This document shows positions 1-13,019 of a stretch of 64,000 nucleotides of DNA, piece after piece. The DNA is from Amaranthus tricolor. Lineage: Eukaryota > Streptophyta > Magnoliopsida > Caryophyllales > Amaranthaceae. The translations under genes and the position numbers were made by a program. The stretch covers positions 5,780,865-5,844,864 of the forward strand of contig NC_080062.1 of assembly GCF_026212465.1 (NCBI RefSeq), given 5' to 3'. Below the pieces are notes generated by a model. That model saw nothing but the letters and a program-made list of their open reading frames with translations, did not search any database and was not told where the DNA came from. How positions within the stretch are numbered: the stretch's first letter is position 1; every line of letters starts with the position of its first letter.

Positions 1-594
1 TGATAAGGATGATGCTGCCGGCTCAAAAGAAGAAGCAAGGAGGTGGCTTTGCTTAGTCTTGAAGTTCTCTCTTATGTTCATGCCACATATCCTAGCTTAG
101 GTGGATTGGTGTCACGTATTGACATGGTTGCTAGTACGGAAGGCTAAATAGAACATAAGAAGGTCGTTTTGTAGGCTTAAAACACGAGACATGAAGAATT
201 AGAAATTAAAGGATCATAGTTGTGTATATTGTTGTACATTGAGGTGCTTGCTTACCTTAGCTAACTTAAAAAAAAGTGTAATTATGCCTACATTGCATAA
301 TTTTGGACATGAGTGGGGTTAAGTAAGCTCATTTAGGAATCGAATTAAATTTACTTGGGGGAAAATTTCCTTATAAACTTAATCGTTTCTAAGCTTCTTG
401 TTCTAATTAAAATTAGAACGTTAATGCCTTAGTTTCCAAGGTTATTAACCTTAATTATGTGGTACTAGTTTCTTGGGTGTTACAATTACACTCAACCCCA
501 CTTAAGAATACAACGTCCTCGTTGGACCGTAGTTTCAAGATCTTTTCTCTCGCTAGGTGCACTGAACACACAATCAGCCACTATCGCAGGGTTG
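1..594. other. No gene recognised
   Basis: AT-rich sequence with no coding signature I recognise. The open frame running from 459 overlaps the LTR-like remnant that follows and is not protein-like. Confidence 0.4.
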
Positions 595-800
595 CTTTGA
601 TACCATTTGTAACACCCCGGCCCCTCGGACCGCTGGTGACTACTCATGGAGACTGTAGACTAGCCCCACAGACCAACACAAGTCTTTTAAGCGCACTTTG
701 GCCTCATTCGTGCGCACCCAGGAAAACTTCACAGGAGGTCATTCATTCTAAGATTGCTTCCCACCAAACACGTTTAACTGTGGAGTTCTTAGCAAATGCA
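595..800 (-). mobile_element. LTR-like remnant with primer-binding-site complement
   Basis: On the minus strand TGGTATCAAAGC (around 595-606) resembles the initiator-Met tRNA primer binding site of plant LTR retrotransposons. It lies two bases from a sequence ending GGTGTTACA, as expected of a 5' LTR end. The block rich in CCCCGGCCCC and GCGCACTTTGG is much more GC-rich than its surroundings and, from memory, resembles a widespread plant LTR/TRIM repeat. The second LTR was not found, so this is a truncated copy. The family is not assigned. Confidence 0.5.
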
Positions 801-1229
801 TTGATTTTACTTATTTCAACAATTTTTCTTATTTTATAAACTAAACATATGCACCAGGTGGATAGATTAGAAAAACTATTATACTAATATGTACCTTTAT
901 AAAAGTATTAATGCACTATGTGCATTACACATGTTTTTGTACTAGATTTAGATAATTAAGATAAGATTTTACTATAGCTAGGTTAAATCGGATCCAATCA
1001 AGAGAAGCTAGTGTGTATTTTCCTATGAAGCATACGATTTTATTGTCTACCTAATAGCCAAGGGCGGATGGAAGGTCAATCAATAATATCAACTGATAAT
1101 ATTTTGTTCATGTATAAAATTATATATCTAGAAATATTAATATATGTATTAATTAAGTTGATAAAAAATTTGCTATGTGAATGCATTGATTTGTATTTAA
1201 ACCTCCTTAATTCAACACATTTTTAAAAT

Positions 1230-1917
1230 AGGAAAAATTACCTAAAATAATTCAACTTATTTATAATTTTCCTACAATAATCCCACGTATTGATTAATCA
1301 TAAATAATTCCAACTTTGAGAGGTATTTTCCTATAGTAAACTTGATAATTGGATGACTTGCTATATCAAGTTTTATTTTTTAAAAACAAAAGATAAATTA
1401 AAATAAAATGTCAAAAAAATGTTCAAAAAATGTTTTAAAAAATTTCATGATTTTTTTTAGGAAAAATTACCTAGAATAATCTAACTTTTTGATGATTTTC
1501 CTGCAATAATCTCAACTATTAATTAACCATGAATAATCTCAATTTTAACTATTAATTAACCATGAATAATCTCAATTTTATGTGATATTTGCCTAGAATA
1601 AACTTAAGTACCCAGATGACCTTCATTAATAGGTAATTTACCAAAAAAATAAACAGAAAATTAGTATAAAGTTAGAGAAAAATTTTGAAAATTTAGATAA
1701 ATTTATTAAAAAAATTTTCTTATTTTTAAATATTTTTTTCGACATTTATTTCAATTTATTTTTTTTAAAATAAAACTTGCTATAGCAGGTCATCCGGATA
1801 CCCCAGTTTGCTCTAGGCAAACACCTCATAAAGTTGGGATTATTCATGTTTAATCAATAGGTGAAATTATTATAGGAAAATCATAAAAAAATTTGATTAT
1901 TCTAGATAATTTTTTTC
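1230..1917. mobile_element. Long-TIR MITE (Mutator-like), nested or duplicated
   Basis: The sequence from about 1230 to 1430 (starting AGGAAAAATTACCTAAAATA) pairs as a diverged inverted repeat with about 1700-1917. Both arms contain a TGCTATA(T/G)CA-GGTCAT type block and the 'cctacaataatccca' type motif. A third partial copy of the terminus lies at about 1455-1640, so the element is nested or internally duplicated. TIRs near 200 bp with no ORF suggest a non-autonomous Mutator-like MITE. A related terminus is at about 28161-28300. Target duplication not resolved. Confidence 0.6.
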
Positions 1918-3360
1918 AAAAAATATTATTAACGTAATTTGATTATGTTTTAGTTCCGCCTGATAGTAAAGTAGCAACTGCCAACTGCCAAATAAGATGT
2001 CAGTGCCTGAGGAAGCACTCAAGCTGTCAAGCAAATGTGTACTACATTCCAATTTCAATATCATCAGTCCCCCTTTTATATCGAAAGATAATTCAGATTC
2101 AGCCATGCATGCGATAATGAGATATTAATTAGCTACATGCCTACATCTATTTACTGTATGTCTATGTTATATATGTAGGTTGTGAATAATAAATAGATAT
2201 AATTTTTATACATTTTCAGTACACTTGTTTGATTAGTACATTTTCAGTACTAATCAATTGGAAATAATTTTTAGTATAAATTTTTATGATCTATACTTCT
2301 TAATTCCTATGGTAATTTTTTTATCGTTCCTAAGATAATAAAATTTTAATCATAAAATAATTTTTTGTTCATAACTTTTCAAAATTTTTTCATTACTAGC
2401 TAATAACACATTTTTAAATAGTAATACATTCTAATGAAATTATCGAAGTTGTTATGTACTTGCTAATTTATCTCTGATGTAAATGTCGGATGTTCTTTTA
2501 TTAATAAATCAGGTATTATTCAAAAGAAAAATTTATGAAGAAAATAAGATTGTTGAAAGAGAATAAGCATGATTATTAAACTTGTCAAGAGATATTCCTA
2601 CTAAAATTATACTAACTTCCTATAAACATTCCCACCATTTATGATTACCAAATGAGCTGTAAATGGTTGGAAAAGTCTTGTATATAGACTTGCTCTAGGC
2701 TATTTTAGTTTGAACCACCTTTAAACGGTATGAAAATGATAAGTATTTTTATTTGCAATCAAATACAATCATTAAAAAATAATTATTATTGTTAAATTGA
2801 TACACACTAATATAGCATAAACCAAATTTATAAAAGCATTTAAATTATTAGTTACACCCACCGGGTAAAAAAAGTTTTTCCCAGATTTCTCCCTACGTTA
2901 AACATTTGTCATTTCGCGGGGAATTGATTTTCGCACGGAACAAAACTAATACTACCACGGAAAAAGAATAGTGAAACCCAATGCATATTAATATTTTTTA
3001 GGAAATCATTAATAATTGTGTATATTGGTGTAATAATGATATATTATTAACCAAAACCACCAATATTTGAAAAAAAAAATAAACATGTTTTTCATTTTAT
3101 TGTAGGCGCGACAAAATGCTTTAGTTATTATGGACTTGACAAAAAATTGATTCATAAAATTGAAAGTTTCACCAATTTTTTTAATTCCAAATTTGATAAA
3201 AATTTGTTTCTTTGATTGAATTTTTACGATATGCTCTATCGGTCTCACAAAATTTGACTCACTTTTTTATCTAGTCTATTAAATTAACATTATTTCTATT
3301 TTTAGTCATAATCAATAACTTTTTTCTTCCACACATTTAATTAACTTTTTCGTCATATTC
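1918..3360. other. No gene recognised
   Basis: AT-rich intergenic sequence. No ORF here resembles a protein and I recognise no repeat family. Confidence 0.4.
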
Positions 3361-3945
3361 AAGAGTTTATGGATAGACTAGGGGTAACCCCTATTTCTGG
3401 AAAAATGCTGTAAAATAGATTAAGGTGGTTTGGATATGTGAAGAGAAAGACTTTCGACGCCCCTATGAGGAGGGTAGAAAGCATTATAGTAGAGAGGAAG
3501 AGGAGTCGAGGAAGACCCAGGAGAACTTGAGATGAGCAAATAAAAGTTGACTTGCATGAGTTAACCCTCTCTAAGGGCTTGACTAGGGATAGGGATAGTT
3601 GGAGGCGCCATATCCATGTTTTAGACTACTAATGTCCTCTTAGATTACCTTTTGGTGTTCTTGCCCTCTTGCTTCTCTCTTTTCTTTATTATTAGTTTTT
3701 TTGTTTTCTTTTATTTTGTATTTGGTTTTACTTATTTATTTTATTTATAGGCATTTAATTTATTTTTCCCGTGTAGTTACGTCTCCTTATCTTGTTCTCG
3801 AGCCGAGTGACTCCTTTGGCCGCGCTCTCCTTTATGGGTATGAGTTGTCGCCATCCTTTCCTCCCTAGATTCTGTTCATAGTTTTTCTATGAGCGGGATA
3901 CACTGGGTAGGATGATGATGATGTCTTATCCACACAAAGAGAATG
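3361..3945 (+). mobile_element. RTE-type LINE, 5'-truncated 3' end
   Basis: Conceptual translation from 3417 gives RLRWFGYVKRKTFDAPMRR, then RSRGRPRRT, a stop where Trp is expected (before DEQIKVDL), then LTRDRDSWRRHIHVLDY and the terminal stop. This is the characteristic C-terminus downstream of reverse transcriptase in plant RTE-clade non-LTR retrotransposons. It is followed by a 3' UTR (about 3630-3925) and a GATGATGATG tail. The 5' truncation and internal nonsense codon mark a dead copy. Two other 3' ends of the same family occur at 6494-6632 and 16393-16545. Confidence 0.8.
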
Positions 3946-5012
3946 GCTTGGTACAAAAAAAAATTTATAGTCTTATAAGGTATTAATTTTAAGTTTAAGG
4001 TTAAATATGTAAAAGATCATTATAATATATCTTGGATTCTAATTAGTACTAATCTAATATAAATATCTTGCACCTTGATATATGTAATTACGCAAAATTT
4101 AGAGGTACAATATTATAGGTAAAATCCATATTTTTGAGGTATAATATAATTGATAAAAATTTGAAGTATATATTTGACCCAAGGAAAAAAAAACTATATA
4201 TAAATACGTTCTATATTCAATAAAAAGACGGTTAGTTAAGCAAAAATAAATTCAGTTTTAACAATTTTAGCCTAAAATTAAGAAAGTTTTAAACATTTTT
4301 TATTTAGATAAATAATTAACATTTTTTGTATAGTAGAAATTTGAAAAGAACAAATTTATAATAAAAATATTATTTCTCTTCCTCTTTTTATCTTTTCCCT
4401 CCAAAAAAATAAAAGACTTTTCCCATTATTTCATCCCTTTTCACTTCTTATCATTTGCTTAATCTTTTAGTAGATTATATACCATCATTTAGCCCAACAC
4501 CATTCCACCACGTAAGGTGCCAAGAAGATTAGAGATCTCAATAATTTCTTTATATAATTTGTTCACTAATAATTATATGTATTGTTTATTGAAAAGGTCC
4601 AAATTGCCCTTATAAAGTAAAAAAGAGCTCAAAATATTTTGCAAATATATATTTTCTTTTTGATTGGCTTTTAATTTTTGTGTTTTTTTGTTGGTTAACA
4701 GTTGAAAAAAGCACTTGATAATTAGTTTTCAAGCCAAAATTTAAAGTTACCCTAGTTTTGTAAAAATAATAGTGTATTTTGAAGTGTATTTTATACTTAT
4801 ATTGTTGAATTTATTTGATGTAAAATAATTTTACTATGCATTTATTTTGTTTCTTTTAGCTAAATTTATACTTTTAGTTGTACCATTATTATGTATGAGA
4901 CTATTGAATATATAATGTGAAATGCTCTTATGTAGTTATATTTCCTTAATTTTGCTAAATCATATATGGTGTACACTCTATAGACATAATAATAAGGATA
5001 TATAATTAATAG
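3946..5012. other. No gene recognised
   Basis: AT-rich sequence with no coding signature or repeat I recognise. Confidence 0.4.
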
Positions 5013-5270
5013 TATTCTCCCTGTTTCCTAATGTTCTTCCCGTTAATATTTTGCACAATTTTCAAAGTAAATTTGATTCTTAATATCTCTAAATGCGCAT
5101 CATAAAAAATTATAAAAAATATATAATAAAAAAGTATACTTTAAGACAAATCTAACAAGATCTCACATGGATATATTTTATCATCTATATATGTCTTGAA
5201 AATCTTAATCAGGTTTCTCTCTCCAAAATAGAATATTCTAAATAGAAATAACATTAAAAAACAGAGAGTA
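5013..5270. mobile_element. Stowaway-like MITE
   Basis: Starts TATTCTCCCTGTTTCCTAAT and ends with the approximate reverse complement (ACATTAAAAAACAGAGAGTA), flanked by TA. The size (258 bp), TA-flanked TIRs of CTCCCT type and AT-rich core fit Tc1/mariner-derived Stowaway elements. The internal phrase 'gatctcaca-ggatat' is shared with the copy at 6049-6304 in the opposite orientation. Confidence 0.65.
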
Positions 5271-6048
5271 AGTAGTTTAGATATTTAAATTTCTAGATGA
5301 TATATGTTAAAAGCAAGAAGAAATATGTGTATTTATATCTCGATTTTATATTCAATTTTTTTTACTTTATTTCTATTACAAACATTCATAGTACAAAACA
5401 AATAATAAATTAATAATATTTTCAATTAATGTTATTTTATAGGAATAAATATGTTAAAATTTCAAAACATAATTATTTCTATTTCATATACAGTATTTTT
5501 GCAATATAGCTCCCAATTCACACATTATGTGCATGATGTTATGAAAATATTAGTGATGTATTTTTTTAGGTATAGAAATATTCAAATTTGAAAATTAGAT
5601 AAGTTAGGAAAATATAAGTAAAATGTAATATAATCATGTCTTTATAATACCTTATTTAAATAAATAGAAATATCAAACATTGTCAGAATAAACTTTTATT
5701 GATAATGTTTGAGCAACTTTAAGTTAATAAGTGTTATTTGCCACTTGACAAATCATACCTATGTAGAAGGATTTGATATGCTGACATTTTTTAAATTGAA
5801 AGTAATTTATCTTTTATATTTTACTTATTTTATTAATATGTTTTTTGTCTTTAATAATGATTTAAATCACTATAATTGATTAAGATTTTCCAATAATTTT
5901 TTAAAATATTTGACAGATATCTACACATTGTAAAAATCATGCGACGTAATTAATTAAGCATTGGCCAATAATTACATTCCATATGGTTGAGTTCCCTGAG
6001 GGCGGCTAAGGCTGTAATTTGGAATAATCGGGCTTAGCTTTTTCATTA
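5271..6048. other. No gene recognised
   Basis: AT-rich spacer between two MITEs; nothing protein-like seen. Confidence 0.4.
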
Positions 6049-6304
6049 AACATCCTTTCCATTTTTTAATATTCTTCTCATTTGGAAATTCCATCTTAAG
6101 GAGAAAGAAATTTGATTGATATTTTTAACATAAAATATGTCCATGTGAGATCTTATTAGATTTGTTTTAATGTATATATACTTTTTTACTATGTATTTTT
6201 TTATAATTTTTTATTACTGTGTGTTTAAAAATATCGAGGTTTAAAATTTACTTTGAAAACTGTGCAAAAAGTTAACAAGAAGAACAAAAAAGAACGAAGG
6301 GATT
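6049..6304. mobile_element. Stowaway-like MITE, inverted relative of 5013-5270
   Basis: Terminal inverted similarity between 'cctttccattttttaatatt' and the reverse complement of the right end (GAACGAAGGGATTA). It shares its core with the previous MITE in reverse. The ATT microsatellite begins immediately at its right end. Confidence 0.55.
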
Positions 6305-6315
6305 ATTATTATTAC

Positions 6316-6401
<86 letters not shown>
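6304..6401. repeat. (ATT)n microsatellite
   Basis: About 32 ATT units with two ACT interruptions, starting at the MITE terminus. Confidence 0.95.
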
Positions 6402-6403
<2 letters not shown>

Positions 6404-6493
6404 TGATTACATCAATGTGACTAAGATGTTTGGAGCTCAAACCTTACCATCGTTAGTGATGATAAAAAGTTTCAAATGATTCTTGATAACAAA

Positions 6494-6632
6494 CATCATT
6501 ATCATCATACCCAGTATCTCGCCCATAGAAAACTATGGGTAGGGTCTGGGGTAAGAAGGAAGGCGGCAACTCATATCCATAAAGGAGAGCGTGGTCAAAG
6601 AGTCCCCTCAACTTTAGAAAGATCATGAGTAG
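6494..6632 (-). mobile_element. RTE LINE 3' UTR fragment
   Basis: The reverse complement contains GCTCTCCTTTATGG, TATGAGTTGCCGCC and CATAGTTTTCTATGGGCG and ends in a GATGATAATGATG-type tail, matching the 3' UTR of the copy at 3361-3945. Only the last ~140 bp are present, typical of 5'-truncated LINE insertion. Confidence 0.75.
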
Positions 6633-7857
6633 ATCTTGCAACGAAAAAACTGAGTGGGACTGACACTAACTCCATAAGCCTATAGCTTATCACATAAGCG
6701 TGACCAAAGGCATTATAAATTAGTCATTTTAACCTAGGGCATTATAGTATGAAACCAAACAAGTATTAATTTTTAGCCCATAAAAAATGAGAGAAAAAAA
6801 CAATTGAGATTTATAATAACGACAGTAATTGAGACAAAATTTGTCAATGCTGAGCAATGACCACATCTAGTTTCGTTTTTTCCACATTCATTTCAATCGT
6901 GTAAGTCTTGCAATGAACAAGATTACAAGAAGAGTACTTCCAATTAAGATTAAAAATATCGTGGCAGGTCGATGTTCATGCAATTACTCCTAGCTAATTC
7001 CTAACACGTAGGGATGGGAATAGATGAGCATGAATTTGGAAATAATGAGGAGACATATGCTAATTGCTAAGCACATAGTGACTCCGTTTATTCAAGCTCG
7101 GTCCGAAAATTTGAGAAGCTCAAGCCGAAATATTAATTATAGGCTCCTAATTACTAAATAGGAGTATATACTATATACTATAATAGGCCCTTAACTACTA
7201 AATATTAAACCGTCATTTTTTTATTTTTTAGATGGACCTAGGGCACAAATCTTTCTTGTCCTCTTATAGGGCTGACTTTGCTTTTGTTTCCTTTACATGT
7301 TCCTAAAAAAAAATTTTATTTAAAGTGAGAAATATAATTTATTTATGATTATTTATGGATATCTACAAGTTCAAATATATGTATGTGAGACCATATTCCT
7401 TCTCAGTGTATGTAGAATTTTATTAAATATGTTATATAATTTTTTATTAATTGTATTTATTAATTGTTACTGATTTTTGAACACATACTTTAAAAATTGT
7501 GCAAAATGTAAATGAGAATATCTATGGTGCAGATGAGTAAAAATAGGAGTAGATGAGTAAAAATAGGACTTGATCGGTATTCGGTACAATAAAGTTACTA
7601 AATTTATTTAAAATCTATATTATATTTTAATAATGGTTACTATATTTTTATGTTGGATAAATTTCTATCAGTTTCATTGAATTTCATCCTTTTTTATCTT
7701 ATTTCTTTAAGCTAACAAACTAAAAATAATTTGAATAAATCATTGAGATGTGTACTAATTTAAATAGATGCATGTAAAATTGAGATGAAGAAAATATCTT
7801 CAAAGTAACATTTTCTATCAAATGGAAGAGTATACTACATTTTATGGTATCCCTAAC
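6633..7857. other. No gene recognised
   Basis: AT-rich sequence. A short local duplication (GATGAGTAAAAATAGGA) occurs at about 7533-7568. No coding signature. Confidence 0.4.
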
Positions 7858-8046
7858 TAGAGGTGTTTAAAACAAATTCGATAATTTGATATTTTTTCGA
7901 TCTCATAAACAAAGTTATTTTTACCCGATTTCAAATTGTATCTATAATTATTAAAAACTATTATGAACACGACACTCAATCTTAAATCGACCAATTCACC
8001 TAACTCCAAAATTAATCTGATAACTCGTATAAATATTCTACCCCTA
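7858..8046. mobile_element. Small hAT-like MITE
   Basis: Starts TAGAGGTGTTTAAAA and ends ATATTCTACCCCTA, an imperfect inverted pair of the TAGGGGTGTTTAAA type seen in plant non-autonomous hAT elements. It is 189 bp with no ORF. Target duplication not clear. Confidence 0.5.
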
Positions 8047-8734
8047 ACATACAAACAAAATGAAAGTGAGGACCACGAGTCATATTGTCATATATATCAA
8101 GATTCAAGGGTAGCATACGTATACAGAAATGTGCTAGATCTTTATATTTTTAATTTTCTAGCAAATTTTTTTTTTTCCGTTTGTACATACATAAATTAAT
8201 TCTAGATTTCTTCTATGATTCTCAAGGTAGGGTCCAGACTAGATTTGTCTTCTACATTCTTCAATGTAATGCATGGCTGTCATGAGGAAAATTTTAGTTG
8301 TGAATTTCATGTGTTACATAAGCTTCACTATAATAATATTCAGTGTAACTTTTTAAATTTGCACAGTTGCACCCAATAATTTAAAAAGTATTTATATATT
8401 GATTTATATAATATAAAAGTTAAAAGGGATATATATGAAGTACTTCTTTCCATTTGATGTAATATAGTTATTTTTCATTTTTTATGGTAGAATAATAAGA
8501 TAAAAAATAATTATATAAAAGAAATATGTGAATAAAAGGAAGAGTACGTAATGTCAAAATAGTTAAAGCATGTATGCTTCTTTTCCAATTGCGTGACTAT
8601 TGAATTTTCTAAACTATGAAACTAGTGTATAGTTATAGACAATGTATATGATATGGGATTACGTAGCTCTTCAATTGGGATGTACTCACATTGTGTTGGA
8701 AAAAAATAGCTCTGCAGATACTAATGGTATTAGG

Positions 8735-9282
8735 TAGGGGTATTTAAAAATATCATATTTGAATTATTGGATCAGGTAAAAAATTGGATAATTTATCCGA
8801 TTTTTGAAAATAGATAATTCAGACCGGCTATTGGATACGGATTGAATAAATGGAATATTTAGATATTCAATTTCCCTTTTTTTGAAATTATTAATTATGA
8901 AAATATATATTATTAAAAAAATGTATAGGTTGTTAGATTTACTAATATATATAATTCTCAACTATAACTAATTTATTGTTAACTAATTCAAACTTTTAAA
9001 AATCAAACCACATTCCCAAAATAATTTGTTTTTAAGTTTTGAAAAATAACTTTGGTTAAAGAAAGAAAACAAAGTGAGCTAACAATAATATAGAAAGTAT
9101 TGTAAAAAGACAAAAAAAAAAAAAAAGAATTTAACAATTGGATATCCAGTACCCAATACAGATAATACTGAATAACTGAATTCCGAATATATGGTATTTA
9201 TGTATCGAAATCGGATCACAAAATTTACTATCCGTAAATCGAATATCTGAATAGATTTAGTATCCGATTTTAAACACCCCTA
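8735..9282. mobile_element. Non-autonomous hAT element
   Basis: Starts TAGGGGTATTTAAAAAT and ends ATTTTAAACACCCCTA (TIRs of about 16 bp). The interior is full of GGAT/ATCCG motifs in both orientations, like hAT subterminal repeats. Flanking octamers GTATTAGG (8727-8734) and ATATTTGG (9283-9290) match at 6 of 8 positions, consistent with a decayed 8-bp target duplication. No transposase. Confidence 0.7.
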
Positions 9283-9766
9283 ATATTTGGTACCAGTCTA
9301 CGACGTATGCCCCTCTTTTCATCCAATTTGACCATATTGCAATTATGAAGTTGTATTTTGTAGGTTTTAATCGTAGTTTTGTTAGTAGAAAAGGTAATAT
9401 TGTTTCACATTTAGCGGCTCGTTGGAATTCCAGGAGGGTTGGTAAATCCGTCTTTATATACCTATTTTCTCAAAGTCTTGTAACTTTACTCTCTCTTGAT
9501 TTAATGTGATGCTTAATTAGGTACTTAAAAAAATAAGATTTAGACAATTAATTTGTAATTATTTTGAATTTGATAGAATATATCTTCTACTCTGTTACCC
9601 TTCTCACTCCAAACCTTAACTTATGCGAGATATTAAATTGCTAACTCTGACGCTAACTCTGACTTTGAGAAGATATCTTCTAAAGTGGCTAAATATAGTA
9701 AAATTTTAGAAAATATTTTAGATTAAATTTAAATAGTTATTAATTTTATTGTTATAAAGTACTCCC

Positions 9767-9960
9767 TCCGTCCCATTGAATTTGCATCATTTTTTATTTT
9801 GATTTATCTCAATTAATTTACATTATTTCTATTTTAAGACAATGACTCACCACTTTTTTATAATCTCTTTTAATTTGCATTATCACTCTTTTAAAATTTA
9901 TCCACTTAGAGATGAGTAGGTATATTAAAGGGATACACGGACTATTCAAATATGACAGTT
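9767..9960. mobile_element. Stowaway-like MITE fragment
   Basis: Left terminus CTCCCTCCGTCCCATTGAAT is the classic Stowaway-type end preceded by TA. The right terminus is degraded near 9955. It resembles the MITEs at 18205-18490 and 26070-26240, which share TTTGCAT-ATTTCTATTTT phrases. Confidence 0.6.
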
Positions 9961-10550
9961 GGAACTTGGAACTTGGAACGGTTTATTTTAATAAGCTAGG
10001 AGTATCAGCTAGGTAGGATTACTAATCATCCAGCAGGATTACTGAATGATAGATTCTCTATAAATTACATGCAGCCAAGAAAAAGAAAACATGCAAGTAT
10101 GTCAAAATTGATGTGATGGCTACCTTTTGTGACACCCTTGTCGTTTTAGACATTAGTAGAAATAAATAAGGGTGTTCTTAAATATTGTCATTCTTTTTAT
10201 TTTATCGTCATTCCATAATAAAATTACGAATTTGCCCGTGGACTTTAAAAAATTAAGAATTTGCCACTGGACTTAGAACTTGCTTAACAAATGTAAATCG
10301 CACTTAATAACACTATTATCACTTAATCTCGAACATTTTTATCGCGACCCTATATATATTGAATTCTCAGACGCGTCCTTGTATGATATACGAATTCAAA
10401 CACGGTATTATCTCTCTAAAAACTCTCTAAAAACGTTCTTCGATTTTAAACAAGCTGTTAGTTGGAATCGAACTATGGCTAACGAAAGCGACTATGAATC
10501 AGATCCGATACGTACTTTAATCGATTTGAATCGGTGTAATTTTTTAAAAA

Positions 10551-10654
10551 CAAAAAAAAAGTCGCAAAAATTGGACGAAGTGGACCACGGTTCAGTCGCA
10601 CGTTTTGTGCGACTGAACCGTGGTCCACTCGCCCAGTTTTTGCGACTTTTTTTT
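10551..10654. repeat. Near-perfect hairpin inside MULE
   Basis: An A-run, GTCGCAAAAA and ..GTGGACCACGGTTCAGTCGCAC (ending 10601) is followed by a 5-nt loop and the complementary arm from 10607 to 10654. Arms are about 48 bp with a few mismatches and one single-base length difference near the base, and the distal ~25 bp pair perfectly. A transcript would form a long stable stem-loop. The hairpin lies just downstream of a plausible transposase first-exon start (ATG at 10475, MANESDYESDP). Confidence 0.9.
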
Positions 10655-10719
10655 TATTTACATTATTAGTTAAATTATTATACGTCTTAGTAAATTATTT
10701 TTATTAATATTATTATAAT

Positions 10720-10775
10720 ATTATTATTATTATTAATATTATTTGTATTTTATTATTATTATTATTTTTATTTTA

Positions 10776-10866
<91 letters not shown>

Positions 10867-10869
10867 TTT

Positions 10870-10944
<75 letters not shown>
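10720..10944. repeat. (TTA)n microsatellite in MULE
   Basis: About 75 units of TTA with few interruptions, surrounded by further degenerate TTA-rich sequence to about 11110. Confidence 0.95.
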
Positions 10945-10947
<3 letters not shown>

Positions 10948-11265
10948 TTTTGTTATTATTATTATTAATGTAAGTAATTTATATTATTAACATTACTATT
11001 ATTTTGTTATTATTTATTTAAATAATTTATAATTATATGTTATTATTATTATTTTCTTATTATTTAATATTAGTTTTTTTTATTATTATTACAATTATTT
11101 TATTTTATTTTTTCTATTGTTATTATTTTAATATTAGTTATTTAAGTAAATTATTAAAGTAATTTATATTTTTTATTTATTATTGAATATTTTTATTATT
11201 AATGTTTGTATGTATAATTTTTTAATGACCTAATGTATGGTTTGTTTCATATTTCAAATGTGCAG

Positions 11266-12989
11266 GACTTTGAAAACTTAGGAGACAACGTAGATTACTC
11301 CAGTAGCTTTGTTACGGATAGGAAATTTGATTTCTTAGATGAATTACATAGTTGAGCCGATGCGATAGCAATAACAATTGGTTTTCAATTTACACGTGCT
11401 TCTTATAAACAAAAAGAAGGACGTTCTAAAGTTAGTGTGTATTTAAGATGTCATCGCTATGGTAATATTATGGGTGATTTACATAATCTAGATAATACTG
11501 CCCGACCTGGTTCTAAAAGTAGAAGTTGCGGGTGTAAATTTTTTATTGTAGCAAGTAGTCGTAAACCAGGAGAAAGACCTTGGATGGTAAGGGTGTGTCC
11601 TGGTGAAAAAGGAAGACATAATTACCCGTTCTTAGTGTACAGAGATGGTCATGTAAGGGCAAATAGGATCAATGTAGATATTCGGGAGCACATACGACAA
11701 CTTAGTGCAACCGGGATGCAACCAGTCTTTATCATGACTTCTATTAGAGAAAATTTTTCTGGTTTTTTTACTATTATGAATCAGATATATAATGTTAGGC
11801 AATCAATAAGGAGAGAAGAGATGGAGGGTAGGATTCCCCTTCAACATTGTCTTTATATGGCCACAGAACTTAATTACATGGTTTGGACAGACTTGGATAG
11901 CGAAGGGGAATTGAGCAGATTATTAGTTGCAAATCCTACCTCTATCCATATGATATGTACGTGGCCGTATGTTGTATTGATAGATACAACATACAAAACA
12001 ACCAAACAAAAGTGGCCATTGTGTGAAGGGATCGGAATGACGCCAACCAATCACAACTTCTTGGTTGCGTTCTGTTTGATGCGAGATGAGGCGGCTGTGT
12101 CGTATTCGTGGGTGTTGCAGGGATTGAAAGATATTTTCGGCACAGCTCAGACTCCTAGCGTCATTGTAACCGATCGAGACGAAGGTTTATCTGCAGCTAT
12201 TCGTGACGTCTTCCCAGGTAAAAAGGTTTTGTTGATTAATTATTGTCGTTCTATCTATTGAATATGTCTTGATTACGTTCAATGTTATGTTTAATGTAGA
12301 TGTGCGACATTTGTTATGCATTTGGCATATTGCAAACGACGTTGAGAACATGGTGGACAAGTTGTGTGGCGGGAAAAGAAATCAACAAGGGCAGGTATTC
12401 AGGAAAAGTAGATAGAACCCCTTGGTTGAAAGTTCTACAATTGACGAATTTGAAGAGAGATGGCAAGCGATCGTGAATACCTGGTCGGTTAGGAACAAAA
12501 AGGTCGTTCGGTATTTGGCTGGAACATGGATTCCACTTAGAGAGAAATTTGTGCGTGCGTGGACGAATGAATGTTTACACATGGGTAACCAGACTACCAG
12601 CAGAGTTGAAAGCTAACACTCGTCTTTTAAGTATTATTATCTTGGTAGCGGTAATAGCTCATTTGATACCCTGTCCAAAAAGGGCACACGCAAAGATTAC
12701 AAACCAACAAGCCAGGATCCGACAATCACTACAGGAATCCATGAATTCAGTAGCAAGGTCGTTGCGACAACATTTCTTCAGACCTTTATATCGCCACGTA
12801 TCTATCTATGCCTTGGAGCAGCTGCGGCTTGAGCATAACCGTATGTTAGATTTGAGTGATTATGTACGTAACAAATGCGGTTCTGTACTTAAACGCACCC
12901 ATGGATTGTCGTGTTCTTGTTATTTATATATGTCCATCGGTTCACAAAGTGCTTTGTATTTGGATGACATTCAGAGCCGTCAAAAATAA
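11266..12989 (+). pseudogene. MULE transposase pseudogene
   Basis: The transposase of the enclosing element would bind its ends and cut and rejoin DNA. The exon from 11266 (after an AG at 11264-11265) reads DFENLGDNVDY, has a stop at 11353-11355 (Trp expected, DELHS-stop-ADAIA), then a FAR1-like Cys-rich part (YLRCHRYGN...SCGCKFFI) and the MULE catalytic core: DTTYKT (about 11980) with the first Asp and VTDRDEGLSAAI (about 12165) with the second. A canonical intron, GTAAAA...TGTAG (12218-12299), joins FP to DVRHLLCIWHIAND. Further stops lie at 12413-12415 and 12614-12616. A frameshift near 12670-12760 leads to FFRPLYRHVSIYALEQL. At least three stops and one frameshift make it non-functional. 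A first exon may begin at 10475 but the link across the TTA tract is uncertain. Confidence 0.85.
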
Positions 12990-13019
12990 GTTTAGCAATG
13001 TGCCCGCCATAGCTGGGTA

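Noticed and set aside
459..839. 126-codon plus-strand ORF
   Set aside because: Overlaps an LTR-like remnant with a primer-binding-site complement; the protein resembles nothing and there is no coding context.
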